Part shown: positions 11,859-22,792 of the stretch, piece after piece | Layout of the letters: every line of letters begins with the position of its first letter | Numbering within the stretch: position 1 is the first letter of the stretch | NCBI RefSeq assembly: GCF_900143685.1 | Contig: NZ_LT671675.1 | Location: forward strand, 1,481,985-1,545,984 | Reading direction: 5' to 3' | Length of the DNA stretch: 64,000 nucleotides | From: Parolsenella massiliensis | GTDB taxonomy: Bacteria > Actinomycetota > Coriobacteriia > Coriobacteriales > Atopobiaceae | The notes under the pieces: model-generated | The model's database searches: none | Told to the model about the DNA's origin: nothing | The model's input: only the letters and a program-made list of their open reading frames with translations | Program-made: the position numbers and the translations under genes

Positions 11859-11896
11859 GGGACGGGTCTCTTTGACATGACAACGGAACCCGTCCC
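11859..11896. repeat. GGGACGGGT/ACCCGTCCC hairpin with TTTGACATG repeats
   Basis: GGGACGGGT (11859-11867) pairs with ACCCGTCCC (11888-11896), and TTTGACATG occurs at 11871 and again right after the hairpin near 11898. It lies between the start of the regulator gene and the end of the amino-acid ABC ATPase gene, 11 bp past the stop, where a terminator for the transporter operon would be expected. No U-tract follows. Confidence 0.5.
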
Positions 11897-11906
11897 CTTT
11901 GACATG

Positions 11907-12689
<783 letters not shown>

Positions 12690-12702
12690 GGTCTGCACTC
12701 CC

Positions 12703-14034
12703 CTACGCGATGTGGTCGCCGTCGATGACGCCGGCTTCCTTCAGAGACTTCTTGCGACGGCGCGTGCCCGTGTCGGTGCCGAGCATGCGCGCCTCGAGCT
12801 TGCTCACGAGACGGGCAAGCGGGATCGTCACCACGAGGTAGAACAGGGCGGCGACGATGTAGGGCGTGATGGAGCCCGTGGCGGCCACGATCGTCTTGGA
12901 GTACATGACGACCTCCATGACGCCAACGGCGGCGAGCAGCGACGTGTCCTTGTACAGCAGGATGAACTCGCTCGTCATCGTGGGCAGGACGTTGCGGAAC
13001 GTCTGCGGGATGATGATGTAGATCATCGTCTGCGTGCTCGTCATGCCCAGCGAGCGAGCGGCCTCGCTCTGGCCCTTGGGGATGGACTGGATGCCGGCGC
13101 GGAAGATCTCGCACAGGTAGGCGGCCGAGTTCATCGCGAGCACCACGACGCCCAGCGGGTAGCTCGGGATCTGGACGCCAGCGAGCGGCAGGCCGAAGAA
13201 GGCGATGTAGATCTGCAGGAACGCCGGCGTGCCACGCACGATGTTCACGTAGAAGCCCGAGATGGCGCGCAGCACCCGCGGCTTGGAGATGCGCATGAGC
13301 GCCAGGATGAAGCCGAACGGGATGGCCAGCGGGAACGCCACGAGCACGATGGCAAGCGCCATGAGGAAGCCCTGGAACACCGACGGGATGCTCGAGACGA
13401 GAATGGGCGGGTTGAGGAACAGGCGCAGGAACGTGTTCTCGTTCCACTTCTGGACCCACTCCTGGTCCTTGAGCCAGTTGGAGGCGGAGTCCCAGAAGCT
13501 CGTGCCCGTCACGGTGATGGCGGGGATGTTCGAGATGTCGTGCGTCGAGCCGTCCGCAAGGGTGTAGGAGCCGCTGACCTGCTCGTCTCCGCCCGAGATG
13601 GGAAACACTATCTTGTACAGCTCGAGGCGCACGTAGGAGCCGGCGGGCGCGGCGTCACCGAGCGCGAACGTCACGGTCTGGCCGTCTGAGCTCACGTCGG
13701 TCTTGGGGCGCTCGCGCGTCATGAGGTCTGCGCCGGACAGCAGCGTGAGACGGGCGTCGTCGGTGGAGTACGACGTGCCCTCCGGCAGCGTGATCGAGAT
13801 GCTCTTGAGCTGCTCGGAGTCGTCTGCCTGGCCCTCCCACGTGATGCGCGTCTCCTGACCGCCGAGCACGTCGCTCGAGCCGCTGCCGTTGGGCTTGGCC
13901 GAGCACTTGGCCGTCTCGAGGGCGAGGGCGCCGGTGGGGGCCGAAAGGGCAAGGGCGCACGCGGCGACAAGAGCGCACGCGAGCGCGAGCACGCCCCGGC
14001 GGGCGCCGGTCCTGGGCTTGTTGCTGTCCTGCAT
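12703..14034 (-). CDS. Polar amino-acid ABC transporter permease with extra secreted beta-rich domain
   Basis: The 443-residue membrane subunit. The C-terminal 220 residues are a GlnP/HisM permease with the EAA-type loop [20 protein letters not shown] followed by RSLGM. Preceding it are a signal peptide ([15 protein letters not shown], ending near residue 27) and about 150 residues of beta-rich extracytoplasmic sequence ([36 protein letters not shown]). That domain is not a periplasmic-binding-protein fold as found in other GlnP fusions; a separate solute-binding protein is encoded next door. Its role is unknown. The ATG at 14034 has AAAGGAC upstream. Confidence 0.85.
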   Translation of the reverse strand: MQDSNKPRTGARRGVLALACALVAACALALSAPTGALALETAKCSAKPNGSGSSDVLGGQETRITWEGQADDSEQLKSISITLPEGTSYSTDDARLTLLSGADLMTRERPKTDVSSDGQTVTFALGDAAPAGSYVRLELYKIVFPISGGDEQVSGSYTLADGSTHDISNIPAITVTGTSFWDSASNWLKDQEWVQKWNENTFLRLFLNPPILVSSIPSVFQGFLMALAIVLVAFPLAIPFGFILALMRISKPRVLRAISGFYVNIVRGTPAFLQIYIAFFGLPLAGVQIPSYPLGVVVLAMNSAAYLCEIFRAGIQSIPKGQSEAARSLGMTSTQTMIYIIIPQTFRNVLPTMTSEFILLYKDTSLLAAVGVMEVVMYSKTIVAATGSITPYIVAALFYLVVTIPLARLVSKLEARMLGTDTGTRRRKKSLKEAGVIDGDHIA

Positions 14035-14058
14035 GAAGATCCGTCCTTTATGGCAAAC

Positions 14059-14085
14059 GCCCCTCCCCCGCATTCGGGAGAGGGG
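14059..14085. terminator. Hairpin between solute-binding protein and permease genes
   Basis: GCCCCTC and GAGGGGC flank an inner CCCG/CGGG around CATT, with TTT after it on the minus strand. It lies between the stop of the solute-binding protein gene (14113) and the start of the permease gene (14034). A partial terminator there would make more binding protein than permease, a common arrangement in such operons. That effect is inferred. Confidence 0.55.
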
Positions 14086-14112
14086 CAGGGGCCGTCTGTA
14101 CCTTACGAGATA

Positions 14113-14949
14113 CTAGCCGAAGTACTTGTTGGTGATGGAGTCGACCGTGCCGTCGCTCGTGAGCGCGGACAGGGCGTCGTTCACGGCGGAGAGCAGCGCG
14201 TCGTTGTCCTTGTTCACGCAGATGCCGTACTCCTCGCCCGTGGCGATCTCCTTGATGACCTGGGCGTCCTTGTAGGCGTCGGCGACCATCTTGGCGGCAA
14301 CGGCGTTGTTGGTGATGACGGCGCTGGCCTGGCCGGACTGCAGCGCGGCGAAGCTGTCGGTGGCGTTGCCGTAGGGCTGCGTCGTGGCGTTGGGGAAGTT
14401 CTCCTGGGCGTAGGACTCGCCCGTGGTGCCCGACTGCACGGCGATGACGACGCCGGCCTGGTTCAGGGCGTCGGCGTAGGTGTCGGCCGTGACGTCGGCG
14501 TTGTCCTTCATGGCAACGATGCCCAGGTCATCGATGTAGTAGGGGTCGGTGAAGTTCACCTGCTCCTCGCGCTCGGGCTCGATCGTGATGCCGGAGATGC
14601 CCAGGTCGACCTGGCCACCGGCGGCAACGGCCGGGACGATGGCGTCGAACTGCAGGTTCTTGATCTCGAGCTCGAGGCCGAGCTTGTCGGCGAGGGCCTT
14701 GGCGAGGTCCATGTCGAGGCCCACGTACTCGTCGTTCTCGAGGTTCTCGAACGGCGGGAAGTCGGGCGAGGTGCCCACGGTGAGCTTGCCGGCGGTGATG
14801 AGCGAAAGGTCGCCCGTGGCGGCGGCGGTGCTGGCGGCCGTGGTGGTGGAGGCGGTGTTGCCGCCCGTGGAGCCGCAGCCGGCCAGAGCGAGGATGCCGG
14901 CGAAGGCGCCCGCGGTGCCGAGGAACTCGCGCCTGCTCATGTTCTTCAT
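14113..14949 (-). CDS. Polar amino-acid ABC transporter substrate-binding lipoprotein
   Basis: A 278-residue extracellular binding protein of the SBP_bac_3 family. The N-terminus MKNMSRREFLGTAGA carries a twin-arginine-like motif and continues into LALAGCG, a lipobox with Cys near residue 25, so it should be exported and lipid-anchored by Lgt (gene at 47479). Family motifs include LTVGTSPDFPPFE, GLDMDLAKALADKL and the FTDPYY strand. A Thr/Ala-rich linker follows the lipobox. The ATG at 14949 has GGGGAGA four bases upstream. It is the first gene of the importer operon. Confidence 0.93.
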   Translation of the reverse strand: MKNMSRREFLGTAGAFAGILALAGCGSTGGNTASTTTAASTAAATGDLSLITAGKLTVGTSPDFPPFENLENDEYVGLDMDLAKALADKLGLELEIKNLQFDAIVPAVAAGGQVDLGISGITIEPEREEQVNFTDPYYIDDLGIVAMKDNADVTADTYADALNQAGVVIAVQSGTTGESYAQENFPNATTQPYGNATDSFAALQSGQASAVITNNAVAAKMVADAYKDAQVIKEIATGEEYGICVNKDNDALLSAVNDALSALTSDGTVDSITNKYFG

Positions 14950-15075
14950 GATGTCTCCCCTTTTCTCGCGCCCCTGGGCGCGGCTGAGACTCGCCACTGC
15001 GAGAAGCTGACTTCCCTGTATGCATGGCGACGAATCAATGGTTACTTTTATGCGTTGTCGTTATCGACGGTTGCT

Positions 15076-15102
15076 ATTGTACTCAGAATTTTGCATCAGC
15101 AA
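15076..15102 (-). promoter_or_regulatory. Possible promoter of the amino-acid transporter operon
   Basis: Read on the minus strand, TTGCTG, a 15-base spacer and TACAAT resemble -35 and -10 boxes. They lie in the only clearly AT-rich stretch of this area (about 15030-15130), 127 bp before the binding-protein ATG. The spacer is short for a standard sigma-70 promoter, so the assignment is weak. Confidence 0.35.
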
Positions 15103-15149
15103 ATGAAAATACTCGATTTCTTTGCATAATTCTCAATTACGAAATAGCC

Positions 15150-15183
15150 GGGGCGCGCCGCCATGAATAAACGGCGCGCCCCC
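15150..15183 (-). terminator. Hairpin after glnA
   Basis: GGGGCGCGCCG and CGGCGCGCCCC form a strong stem around a TTTATTCATG-type loop on the minus strand, 16 bp after the glnA stop. Only a weak T-rich stretch follows (CTATTTCG), so it is terminator-like rather than textbook. Confidence 0.65.
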
Positions 15184-15198
15184 ATGCGAAATCGAGCG

Positions 15199-16545
15199 CT
15201 AGAAGCCGCCGTAGTAGTGGCGCAGCTCCCAGTCGGTCACGGTCTGCGAGTACTCGGCCCACTCCTCGCGCTTCTCGGTGAGCAGGTAGTTGAAGATGTG
15301 ATCGCCGAGCGTCTCGCGCATAAGCTCGCTGCCCTCGAACGCCTCGACGGCCTCGCCCAGGTCGTGAGGCAGGCGCGTCACGCCGCTCTTCGCGAGCTCG
15401 GAGAACGGCACGCTGGACTCCTCGGGCAGCGGCAGCTCCTCGGCGATGCCCCTCATGCCCGCGGCGAGCGTCACGGCCATGGTGAGGTAGGGGTTGCACG
15501 TGGGATCGGGGCTGCGCAGCTCCACGCGGCGACTCAGCTGCTTGCCCGGCTTGTAGGTGGGCACGCGCACGAACGCGGAGCGGTTCTTGGAGCCCCACGT
15601 GGCGTAGCAGGGAACCTCGCCGTTGGGGACGAGGCGCTTGTAGGAGTTCACCGTGGGGTTCGTGACGAGCGCGAACTCCGGCGCGTACTCGAGCAGGCCG
15701 GCCACGTAGTGCTGCGCGGTGGCGGACAGGTGGTGCACCGAGCCCTTGCCCTCGGCCCAGAACAGGTTGTTGCCGTCGTGGTCGAACAGCGACTGGGAGA
15801 GGAACATCGCAGACCCCGCCACGCCGGAGAGCGGCTTGGGCATGAACGAGGCGAACATGCCGTGCTGACGGGCCGTCTGCTTGATGACGAGGCGGGCCGT
15901 CATGATGTTGTCGGCGCAGGTCACGGCCTCCGAGTAGCGCAGCGACACGCCGTTTTGCGAGGGCGCGGCGGCGTGGTAGGAGTACTCGACCGGAATGGAC
16001 ATCTGCTCGAGCTCGAGCGTGAGGTCGCGGCGCAGGTCGCGGGCCGAGTCGTCGGGCGTGAGGTCAAAGTAGCCGGCGTTGTCGAGCGGCACGGGCACGG
16101 CGGAGCCACACGAGACGGTGGTGTCCTCCTTGAAGTAGAAGAACTCGAGCTCGGGGCTCACGTTCAGAACGTAACCGGCCTTGTCCGCGGCACGGAAGGC
16201 GCGGTAGAGGCAGGCGCGCGGGTCGCCGGGGAACGGGTCTCCCTGGGGCGTGCGGATGTTGCAGAAGATGCGGGCCACACCGCTCTCGGACGGGCGCCAC
16301 GGCAGCACCTGGAACGTGCTCGCGTCCGGGAAGGCGAGCATGTCGGACTCCTCGAGCGCCGCGAAGCCGTCCACGGCCGAGCCGTCGAAGCCGATGCCCT
16401 CCTCGAACGCCTCCTCGAGGTCCTCGGGGGAGATGGCGAACGACTTGAGGTTGCCGAGAACGTCGGTGAACCACAGGCGCACGAAGCGAATGTCGCGCTC
16501 CTCGACGGAGCGCAGGACGAAGTCGATGTTCTGCTCGTTTGTCAT
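15199..16545 (-). CDS. glnA: Glutamine synthetase, type I
   Basis: It condenses ammonia and glutamate to glutamine with ATP, in the cytoplasm; it is the entry point of nitrogen assimilation. The 448 residues match the shorter GSI-alpha form. Visible motifs are the N-terminal beta-grasp segment (VRLWFTDVLGNLKSF), FDGSAVDGF, and the ATP and Glu-binding stretches MPKPLSGVAGSAMF and NPTVNSYKRLVPN. The adenylylation loop of the GSI-beta class is not evident. The ATG at 16545 follows GAGGTAG. Repeats at 16701-16784 lie in its upstream region. It is adjacent to the amino-acid importer operon on the same strand. Confidence 0.95.
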   Translation of the reverse strand: MTNEQNIDFVLRSVEERDIRFVRLWFTDVLGNLKSFAISPEDLEEAFEEGIGFDGSAVDGFAALEESDMLAFPDASTFQVLPWRPSESGVARIFCNIRTPQGDPFPGDPRACLYRAFRAADKAGYVLNVSPELEFFYFKEDTTVSCGSAVPVPLDNAGYFDLTPDDSARDLRRDLTLELEQMSIPVEYSYHAAAPSQNGVSLRYSEAVTCADNIMTARLVIKQTARQHGMFASFMPKPLSGVAGSAMFLSQSLFDHDGNNLFWAEGKGSVHHLSATAQHYVAGLLEYAPEFALVTNPTVNSYKRLVPNGEVPCYATWGSKNRSAFVRVPTYKPGKQLSRRVELRSPDPTCNPYLTMAVTLAAGMRGIAEELPLPEESSVPFSELAKSGVTRLPHDLGEAVEAFEGSELMRETLGDHIFNYLLTEKREEWAEYSQTVTDWELRHYYGGF

Positions 16546-16700
16546 CGAGCTACCTCGCAGACGTTGCAAAGCGCGCATGCGGGCGCGGAGGCGGCGCAGC
16601 GCTGTCCCAACCTAACGGGCCCACTGTCTCACATGCGTGTTTCTAGGCTGTTACCCGCGACTTCGACACAAGTGGACGTCGCGGCGTCGACCCCGTCACC

Positions 16701-16784
16701 ATTCTTGGCCCGATATTACGTGGGCAAGTCATTCTCGGCCCGATATTACGCATTATTTGGCGCCCGGACACGTAATTTCGGGCC
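16701..16784. promoter_or_regulatory. Three-copy GGCCCGATATTACG repeat cluster upstream of glnA
   Basis: ATTCTTGGCCCGATATTACG (16701-16720) is repeated with one mismatch at 16731-16750, a 30-bp period. A third, inverted copy (CACGTAATTTCGGGCC) lies at 16769-16784. The cluster is 155-240 bp before the glnA start and after the end of the small gene at 16840. Regularly spaced copies on one face suggest an operator array for a nitrogen or general regulator; which one is unknown. Confidence 0.55.
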
Positions 16785-16839
16785 TTCAACGGATGGGGCG
16801 CATGGACGTCCGCCCAAAGCGAACGATACGCAAGAGCCG

Positions 16840-17055
16840 CTAGTGCTTCTCGGCCTCATAGCGGGCGGCCGCAGCGGCGGCGTCGGCCATGAGCTTGGCT
16901 GACTCGTGGCAGTGGCCGGTCCTGTGGGCGTCGCACGAGCCGCCCGTGGCGCAGTCGGCGCACTCGCCGGCCCTCTGCGACCGGACGATGGCGCGCACGC
17001 ACAGCGCAAAGACGACGGCGACGGCCGCGACTACGATGACGTCGACGGGACTCAT
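16840..17055 (-). CDS. Small Cys-rich membrane protein (FeoB-associated type)
   Basis: A 71-residue protein with one N-terminal transmembrane helix (VDVIVVAAVAVVFALCVRAI, residues 4-23) followed by a Cys-rich tail with Cys near residues 33, 36, 41 and 49 (ECADCATGGSCDAHRTGHCH). This layout matches the FeoB-associated Cys-rich membrane protein family, which usually sits beside ferrous-iron transporter genes. No feo gene is in the window. Other frames in this stretch are weaker. The start is preceded by a GGGGAGG-type site. Confidence 0.65.
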   Translation of the reverse strand: MSPVDVIVVAAVAVVFALCVRAIVRSQRAGECADCATGGSCDAHRTGHCHESAKLMADAAAAAARYEAEKH

Positions 17056-17116
17056 ATGGATGCCTCCCCACGCGGCGAGATTCTCGGCGCCGCAGGATAG
17101 AAGTTAACTATAGTGA

Positions 17117-17152
17117 ACTTGCAAGTATCGCAAGGTAAACTCTACTTGCAAG
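17117..17152. promoter_or_regulatory. Paired ACTTGCAAG repeats before gpmA
   Basis: ACTTGCAAG occurs at 17117-17125 and 17144-17152, a 27-bp period; CTTGCAAG is itself palindromic. The pair lies 60-95 bp before the gpmA start in an otherwise GC-poorer stretch. It may bind a regulator of gpmA or of the divergent small gene, or overlap the promoter. Confidence 0.4.
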
Positions 17153-17211
17153 ACTATACGAGCAGAGCCGGTCGCGCACAAGCGATGCGGCAAACAACAG
17201 GGAGGTTTCAC

Positions 17212-17973
17212 ATGAGCGACGACACCATGCAACTCGTCATCATCAGGCACGGACAAAGCGAGTGGAACAAGCTCAACCTGTTCACCGGCTGGACCGACGT
17301 CGACCTCACGCAGGAGGGGCGCGCCGAGGCGCACGCCGGCGGCCGGGCACTAGCCGAGGAGGGCTTCGACTTCGACGTCTGCTACACCTCGCGGCTCAAG
17401 CGCGCCATCCACACCCTCGACATCGTGCTCGGCGAGCTCGACCGCGAGTGGCTGCCCGTCGTGAAGACCTGGAAGCTCAACGAGCGCCACTACGGCGCGC
17501 TGCAGGGTCTCAACAAGGCAGACGCCGCTGCCAAGCACGGCGACGAGCAGGTGCTCATCTGGCGCCGCTCGTTCGACGTGCGCCCGCCCGCGCTCGAGCC
17601 GGGAGATGCGCGCAACCCGCACGCGCAGCAGATGTATCGCGACGTGCCGGCAGACGAGCTACCCTACACCGAGTGCCTTGAGGACTGCATCGCCCGCGTG
17701 TGGCCCTACTTCGAGGAGAACATCCGCCCGCAGATGCTCGCCGGCAAGCGCGTCCTCATCGCCGCGCACGGCAACTCGCTGCGCTCGCTCGTCATGAAGC
17801 TCGAGGGGCTCACGCCAGAGCAGATCCTCAAGGTCAACATTCCCACGGGCGTGCCGCTCGTCTATACGTTCGACCGCGACCTCAACGTGCTCGACAAGCA
17901 CTACATCGGCGACGCCGATGCGATCGCGGCCAAGATCGACGCCGTGGCAAACCAGGGCAAGGCCCGCGGCTAG
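17212..17973 (+). CDS. gpmA: 2,3-bisphosphoglycerate-dependent phosphoglycerate mutase
   Basis: It interconverts 3- and 2-phosphoglycerate in glycolysis and gluconeogenesis. The 253-residue protein has the phosphohistidine motif [12 protein letters not shown] at the N-terminus, the [13 protein letters not shown] loop, [11 protein letters not shown], and the second catalytic His in [20 protein letters not shown] site lies 6 bases before the ATG; an upstream extension to 17113 has no support. It is followed after 52 bp by an unrelated ABC exporter gene on the same strand. Confidence 0.96.
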   Translation: MSDDTMQLVIIRHGQSEWNKLNLFTGWTDVDLTQEGRAEAHAGGRALAEEGFDFDVCYTSRLKRAIHTLDIVLGELDREWLPVVKTWKLNERHYGALQGLNKADAAAKHGDEQVLIWRRSFDVRPPALEPGDARNPHAQQMYRDVPADELPYTECLEDCIARVWPYFEENIRPQMLAGKRVLIAAHGNSLRSLVMKLEGLTPEQILKVNIPTGVPLVYTFDRDLNVLDKHYIGDADAIAAKIDAVANQGKARG

Positions 17974-18025
17974 AGACGGCGCAGGTATACTTGTCGCAGG
18001 TAAACACGTTGGCGGGAGCGAGCCC

Positions 18026-18784
<759 letters not shown>

Positions 18785-18953
18785 AAAAAAAAAAAAAAAA
18801 CCTCTAATATAACTAGTCTCCTCAGTAACAGCTAACTTAACTCTCACAATAGCTTTCTCTCACAGCCATACCTAGATCACTCATAAATCAGCTGACAACC
18901 CCCAAGACCCCCCCCTCTCTATTCGTCGGCAGCGTCAGATGTGTATAGGAGAC

Positions 18954-18978
18954 GCCCCTCAGCCAGATCGAGTGGTAG
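18954..18978 (+). pseudogene. Severed C-terminal end of the ABC ATPase gene
   Basis: Directly after the adapter, CCC CTC AGC CAG ATC GAG followed by TGG TAG reads PLSQIEW and stop at 18976-18978. MacB-type ATPases often end in such an IEW tail before the permease gene. It completes the gene beginning at 18026 once the artefact is removed. A GC-rich hairpin and the permease start follow. Confidence 0.7.
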
Positions 18979-19047
18979 CGACCCCGCCTCCCCGGCACCG
19001 GTGACAAGCGCCGGGGTCGTAGTCACCACCGCCAAGAAGGAACCCAC

Positions 19048-22000
19048 ATGCGCTCAGCCCTCGCCACCGACACCCTGCGAACCATCCGCCACAGCGCCCG
19101 GCGCTTCCTGGCGCTCGCCGCCATCTGCGTGCTTGGCACCACGATGCTCATCGGCCTCACGATCGCCTGCGAGGATCTGCGCCTCTCGGCGGACAGCTTC
19201 TTTGACGACCAGCGCCTCTACGACGTGAGCGTGCAGTCCACGCTGGGCCTCACAAACGAGGACGTAGACGCCCTCGCTGCCCTGGACGGCGTCGACTCCG
19301 CCCAGGGCAGCTGGAGCGAGACGGCCTACACCGAGGTGGGAGACGCGCGCCAGTCTGTGAGCGTGAGCTCAATCGCCAAGGGCGGCATGAACGAGCCCTA
19401 CCTGCTCGAGGGACGCCTGCCCAAGGATGGCAGCGAGCTGGCCACGACCTCCGAGTACCTCGAGGCCTCCGGCAAGCGCATTGGCGACACCGTGACGTTC
19501 GGCGTCAACGCGGACGCGTCCACCTGGGCGGCCGACGACGCGTCCGAGCACCAGCGCGAGAAGGCCGCCGAGCTTCTCGACAAGATCGCGGACGATGAGG
19601 ACGGCAAGCTCACGGAGGACGAGCGCAAGCTGCTCGACGACGTCACGGCCGCCGACCTCGCCCGCGCCGCCGAGAGCGACGGCATCGACCTCGACCGCTG
19701 GGCCGACCTTTCGGACAACGAGCTCACGAACCTGCTCACGGACGCCTACGAGGGTCGCTTCGACGACATCGAGACGGACACCGGGGACAGCACCGAGCTG
19801 TTCGCCCGCCACACGTACACGATCGTGGGCGAGGTCATCGACCCCACGAGCGTGGCGGCAAAGAACGGCTCCGCGTCGTTTCGCTCCACGGGCTCCAAGT
19901 ACTCGTTCTTCGTGACGGACAAGGCCGCCACGGCAGAGGCCTACTCCGTGGTCTACCTGCGCGTCGCCGGAACGGATGGCCTCAGCTGCTTCTCGGACGA
20001 GTACGAGCGGCGCGTGGCGGCCGTCAAGGACGAGGCCGAGGCCATCAAGGCGCAGCGCGAGGACGCGCGCGAGCAGCAGATCGCCCGCGACGGCAACGCG
20101 AGGATCGACGACGCCGAGGCAAGCGCCAACGAACAGTTCAGCAAGGTCGAGGACCAACTCGCCCAGGCGCAGGCCACCATCGACGACGCCTTGGCCCAGA
20201 TCGAGGCGGGCCGCGAGCAGCTCGAGAGCCAGAAGGCCAGCGCCCTTGACGCCCTCGCCCAGGCGCAGGGCCAGATCGACGCGGGCCGCGCCCAGCTCGC
20301 CGACCCCGCCACGCGCGAGGCGGCGGTGGCCCAGGCACGCCAGGCCGCGGACGAGGCACTCGAGGCCAACGAGCAATACCAGCAGGGCAAGCAGGCGCTC
20401 GACGCCCTCACGCAGGCGCGAGACGCCTATGACGCTCTCGCGCAGGCAAAGGCGTCACTCGAGGCCCAGATAGCCCAGCTCGAGGAGAGCGGCCAGGACG
20501 CGACCCAGGCAAAGGCGCAGCTCGCGGCCGTCACCGCACACATGAAGGCCCTTGAGGCCCAGCTGGCCCAGCAGGGCGTGAAGCCCGAGCAGCTCCCCAC
20601 CCTCATCGAGCAGGCGCAGACCCAGCTCGACGCCGCGAGGCAGTCCGCCCACGACAGTGCCGACAAGGCCGTGGACGAGCAGCTCGCCGGCATGTCCTCC
20701 CAGCTCGACGAGGCCCAGGCCACGTTGAACGACCAGCGCGCCCAGGCCCTGCGGATGCTCGACGAGGCAGCCGCCCAGCTCGCGGACGCCCAGGCGCAGG
20801 CCGACGAGGGGCAGGCGACGCTCGACGAGAACCGCGCCGACTTCGAGAGCCAGAAGGCAGACGCCCTCGCCAAGATCGCCGACGCGCGCGCCAAGCTCGC
20901 GAGCGTGGGCAGCGCCACGTGGTACGTCCAGGACCGCTCGGCCATCTCGAGCTTTGCCTCCATCGGCACGGACGCCAGCTGCATCGAGACGATCGGCGTG
21001 GCGTTCCCCGCCATCTTCCTCACGGTGGCCATCCTCGTCTCCCTCACCACGGCGGCGCGCATGGTCGAGGAGGAGCGCGGGCTCATCGGCCTGTACAAGG
21101 CGCTCGGGTACCCCCGCGGCCGCATCATGGGCAAGTACGTTCTCTACACGACGGGCGCCGCCGTCGTGGGCGGCATCGTAGGCTCCGTGCTGGGGTTTGT
21201 CGCCCTGCCGGAGTTCCTGTTCACGTTCTTCCGCCTCATGTACACGTTCCCGGAGTTCTCGCTGCACTTCTCGGCCGGCCTGTGCGCGCTGGCCTGCGGG
21301 ATGTTCGTTGCGGGAATCGGGCTGGCAACCGCCCTCACCGTGCGCCACGAGCTTGCCGAGCAGCCCGCCCAGCTCATGCGGCCCCGCGCGCCCAAGGCCG
21401 GCAAGCGCATCCTGCTCGAGCGCGTGCGGCCCGTGTGGAACCGCCTGTCGTTCCTCAACAAGGTCACGGCACGCAACCTCTTCCGCTACAAGGGGCGCCT
21501 GGCCATGACGGTCTTTGGCGTGGCCGGCTGCTGCGCGCTCATGATTGCGGGCTTTGCCATCAACGACACCGTCCAGGCGCTCTCCGCCAACCAGTACGGC
21601 GCGGACGGTCGCGCGGGCATCTACGCCTATGACGTGCTCGCGGCCACGCAACCCGACGACCTCGAGTCCGCCGCGAGCAGCCTCACGGCAGACGCGCGCG
21701 TCCGCGACTACACGACGATCCGCACGGAGAACGTGAGCGCCGGCTTTGGCGACGCGCTCGAGACCGTCCAGCTCGTCGTCGTGCCCGACGGCTTCTCGCT
21801 TGACGGCTACATCGACCTGCGCGGCGAGGACGGAAGCCACCTGTCGCTCGCCGACGCCACGGCAGACGGCGGCGTCCTCGTCACGAAGAGCCTCGCGAAC
21901 GTCGCGGGCCTCGCCGCGGGCGACGACGTCTCGCTGCAGGACACGTCGCTCAACCGCGGAGCGGCCAAGGTGGACGCCGTCGTCATGAACTACCTCGGTG

Positions 22001-22599
22001 ACGCCGTCTACATGACCCAGTCCACCTACGAGGCCACGTTTGGAGAGAGGCTCGAGGCAAACGCCCTGCTCGCCCACCTCAACGGCACGACGAACGAGAA
22101 GATCGCCTACGCCGACGAGCTCGCGAGCGACACGACGTTCCTCTCGGTCGTGAGCACGCCCAAGGCCGTCCGCGACTTCTCGAACGTGTTTATGCTCATC
22201 AGCTGCGTGACGGTGCTGCTCACGGTGCTCGCCGCCGGCCTGTCGTTCGTCGTGCTGCTCACGCTGTCCGCAACGAACGTCTCCGAGCGCGAGCGCGAGC
22301 TGGCCACGATCAAGGTGTTGGGCTTCCGCAAGCGCGAGACGCGCACCTACATCAACAAGGAGATGCTCATCCTGGCGCTCATCGGCACGCTCGCGGGCAT
22401 TCCGCTGGGCATCGCCCTCTCGCATGCCCTGACGTACGTGCTCAACATGCCGTCGATGTACTTTGCCGTGGAGATCGCGCCCACGAGCATCCTCGCCTCG
22501 TGCGGGCTGTCGCTTCTGTTCGCCCTCATCGTCTGCATCATCTCCAGGCGCTCGATCGACCGCATCGACATGGTGGGCGCGCTCAAGTCCGCGGAGTAG
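19048..22599 (+). CDS. FtsX/MacB-family ABC permease with large coiled-coil extracellular insert
   Basis: A 1183-residue membrane protein, exporter partner of the ATPase at 18026. A first transmembrane helix lies at about residues 18-42. A large extracellular region follows, including about 290 residues (330-620) of Ala/Gln/Glu-rich coiled coil (AQAQATIDDALAQIEAGREQ-type heptads). FtsX core triplets lie at about 645-790 (VAFPAIFLTVAILVSLTTAA) and 1050-1180 (FMLISCVTVLLTVLAAGLSF), with an amphipathic stretch EERELA/KVLGFRKRE. Long coiled-coil forms are known in Gram-positive FtsX-like exporters. AAGGA precedes the ATG. Substrate unknown. Confidence 0.9.
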   Translation: MRSALATDTLRTIRHSARRFLALAAICVLGTTMLIGLTIACEDLRLSADSFFDDQRLYDVSVQSTLGLTNEDVDALAALDGVDSAQGSWSETAYTEVGDARQSVSVSSIAKGGMNEPYLLEGRLPKDGSELATTSEYLEASGKRIGDTVTFGVNADASTWAADDASEHQREKAAELLDKIADDEDGKLTEDERKLLDDVTAADLARAAESDGIDLDRWADLSDNELTNLLTDAYEGRFDDIETDTGDSTELFARHTYTIVGEVIDPTSVAAKNGSASFRSTGSKYSFFVTDKAATAEAYSVVYLRVAGTDGLSCFSDEYERRVAAVKDEAEAIKAQREDAREQQIARDGNARIDDAEASANEQFSKVEDQLAQAQATIDDALAQIEAGREQLESQKASALDALAQAQGQIDAGRAQLADPATREAAVAQARQAADEALEANEQYQQGKQALDALTQARDAYDALAQAKASLEAQIAQLEESGQDATQAKAQLAAVTAHMKALEAQLAQQGVKPEQLPTLIEQAQTQLDAARQSAHDSADKAVDEQLAGMSSQLDEAQATLNDQRAQALRMLDEAAAQLADAQAQADEGQATLDENRADFESQKADALAKIADARAKLASVGSATWYVQDRSAISSFASIGTDASCIETIGVAFPAIFLTVAILVSLTTAARMVEEERGLIGLYKALGYPRGRIMGKYVLYTTGAAVVGGIVGSVLGFVALPEFLFTFFRLMYTFPEFSLHFSAGLCALACGMFVAGIGLATALTVRHELAEQPAQLMRPRAPKAGKRILLERVRPVWNRLSFLNKVTARNLFRYKGRLAMTVFGVAGCCALMIAGFAINDTVQALSANQYGADGRAGIYAYDVLAATQPDDLESAASSLTADARVRDYTTIRTENVSAGFGDALETVQLVVVPDGFSLDGYIDLRGEDGSHLSLADATADGGVLVTKSLANVAGLAAGDDVSLQDTSLNRGAAKVDAVVMNYLGDAVYMTQSTYEATFGERLEANALLAHLNGTTNEKIAYADELASDTTFLSVVSTPKAVRDFSNVFMLISCVTVLLTVLAAGLSFVVLLTLSATNVSERERELATIKVLGFRKRETRTYINKEMLILALIGTLAGIPLGIALSHALTYVLNMPSMYFAVEIAPTSILASCGLSLLFALIVCIISRRSIDRIDMVGALKSAE

Positions 22600-22609
22600 G
22601 GCTTACGGA

Positions 22610-22693
22610 GGGGGCGCCAAGGAACCTTTCGAAAACGTCCTCGCCGTGCAAGCACGGCTGCGGAATGTTTTCTCCAGGATCCTTGGCGCCCCT
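22610..22693. terminator. Long branched hairpin after the exporter permease
   Basis: GGGGCGCCAAGGA (22611-22623) pairs perfectly with TCCTTGGCGCCCC (22680-22692). Inside, GAAAAC/GTTTTC and GCCGTGC/GCACGGC form further stems. It lies 11 bp after the permease stop and ahead of the flippase gene, so it could end the exporter transcript. Like the hairpin at 6162 it has a perfect 13-bp outer stem and inner stems but no clear U-tract. Confidence 0.6.
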
Positions 22694-22792
22694 CGCATGG
22701 GCTTGCGGCGGGCTTGAGGGTGCCCCGCGAGCGCGGGCGTCTCGCTGGCTTGGGTAGAATGGGAGCTTAGCGAAGACGATGAGGGGACGCGC

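Noticed and set aside
17918-18025. Start of the ABC ATPase gene at 17918
   Set aside because: This would overlap gpmA in another frame; the ATG at 18026 has a ribosome site and the family N-terminus.
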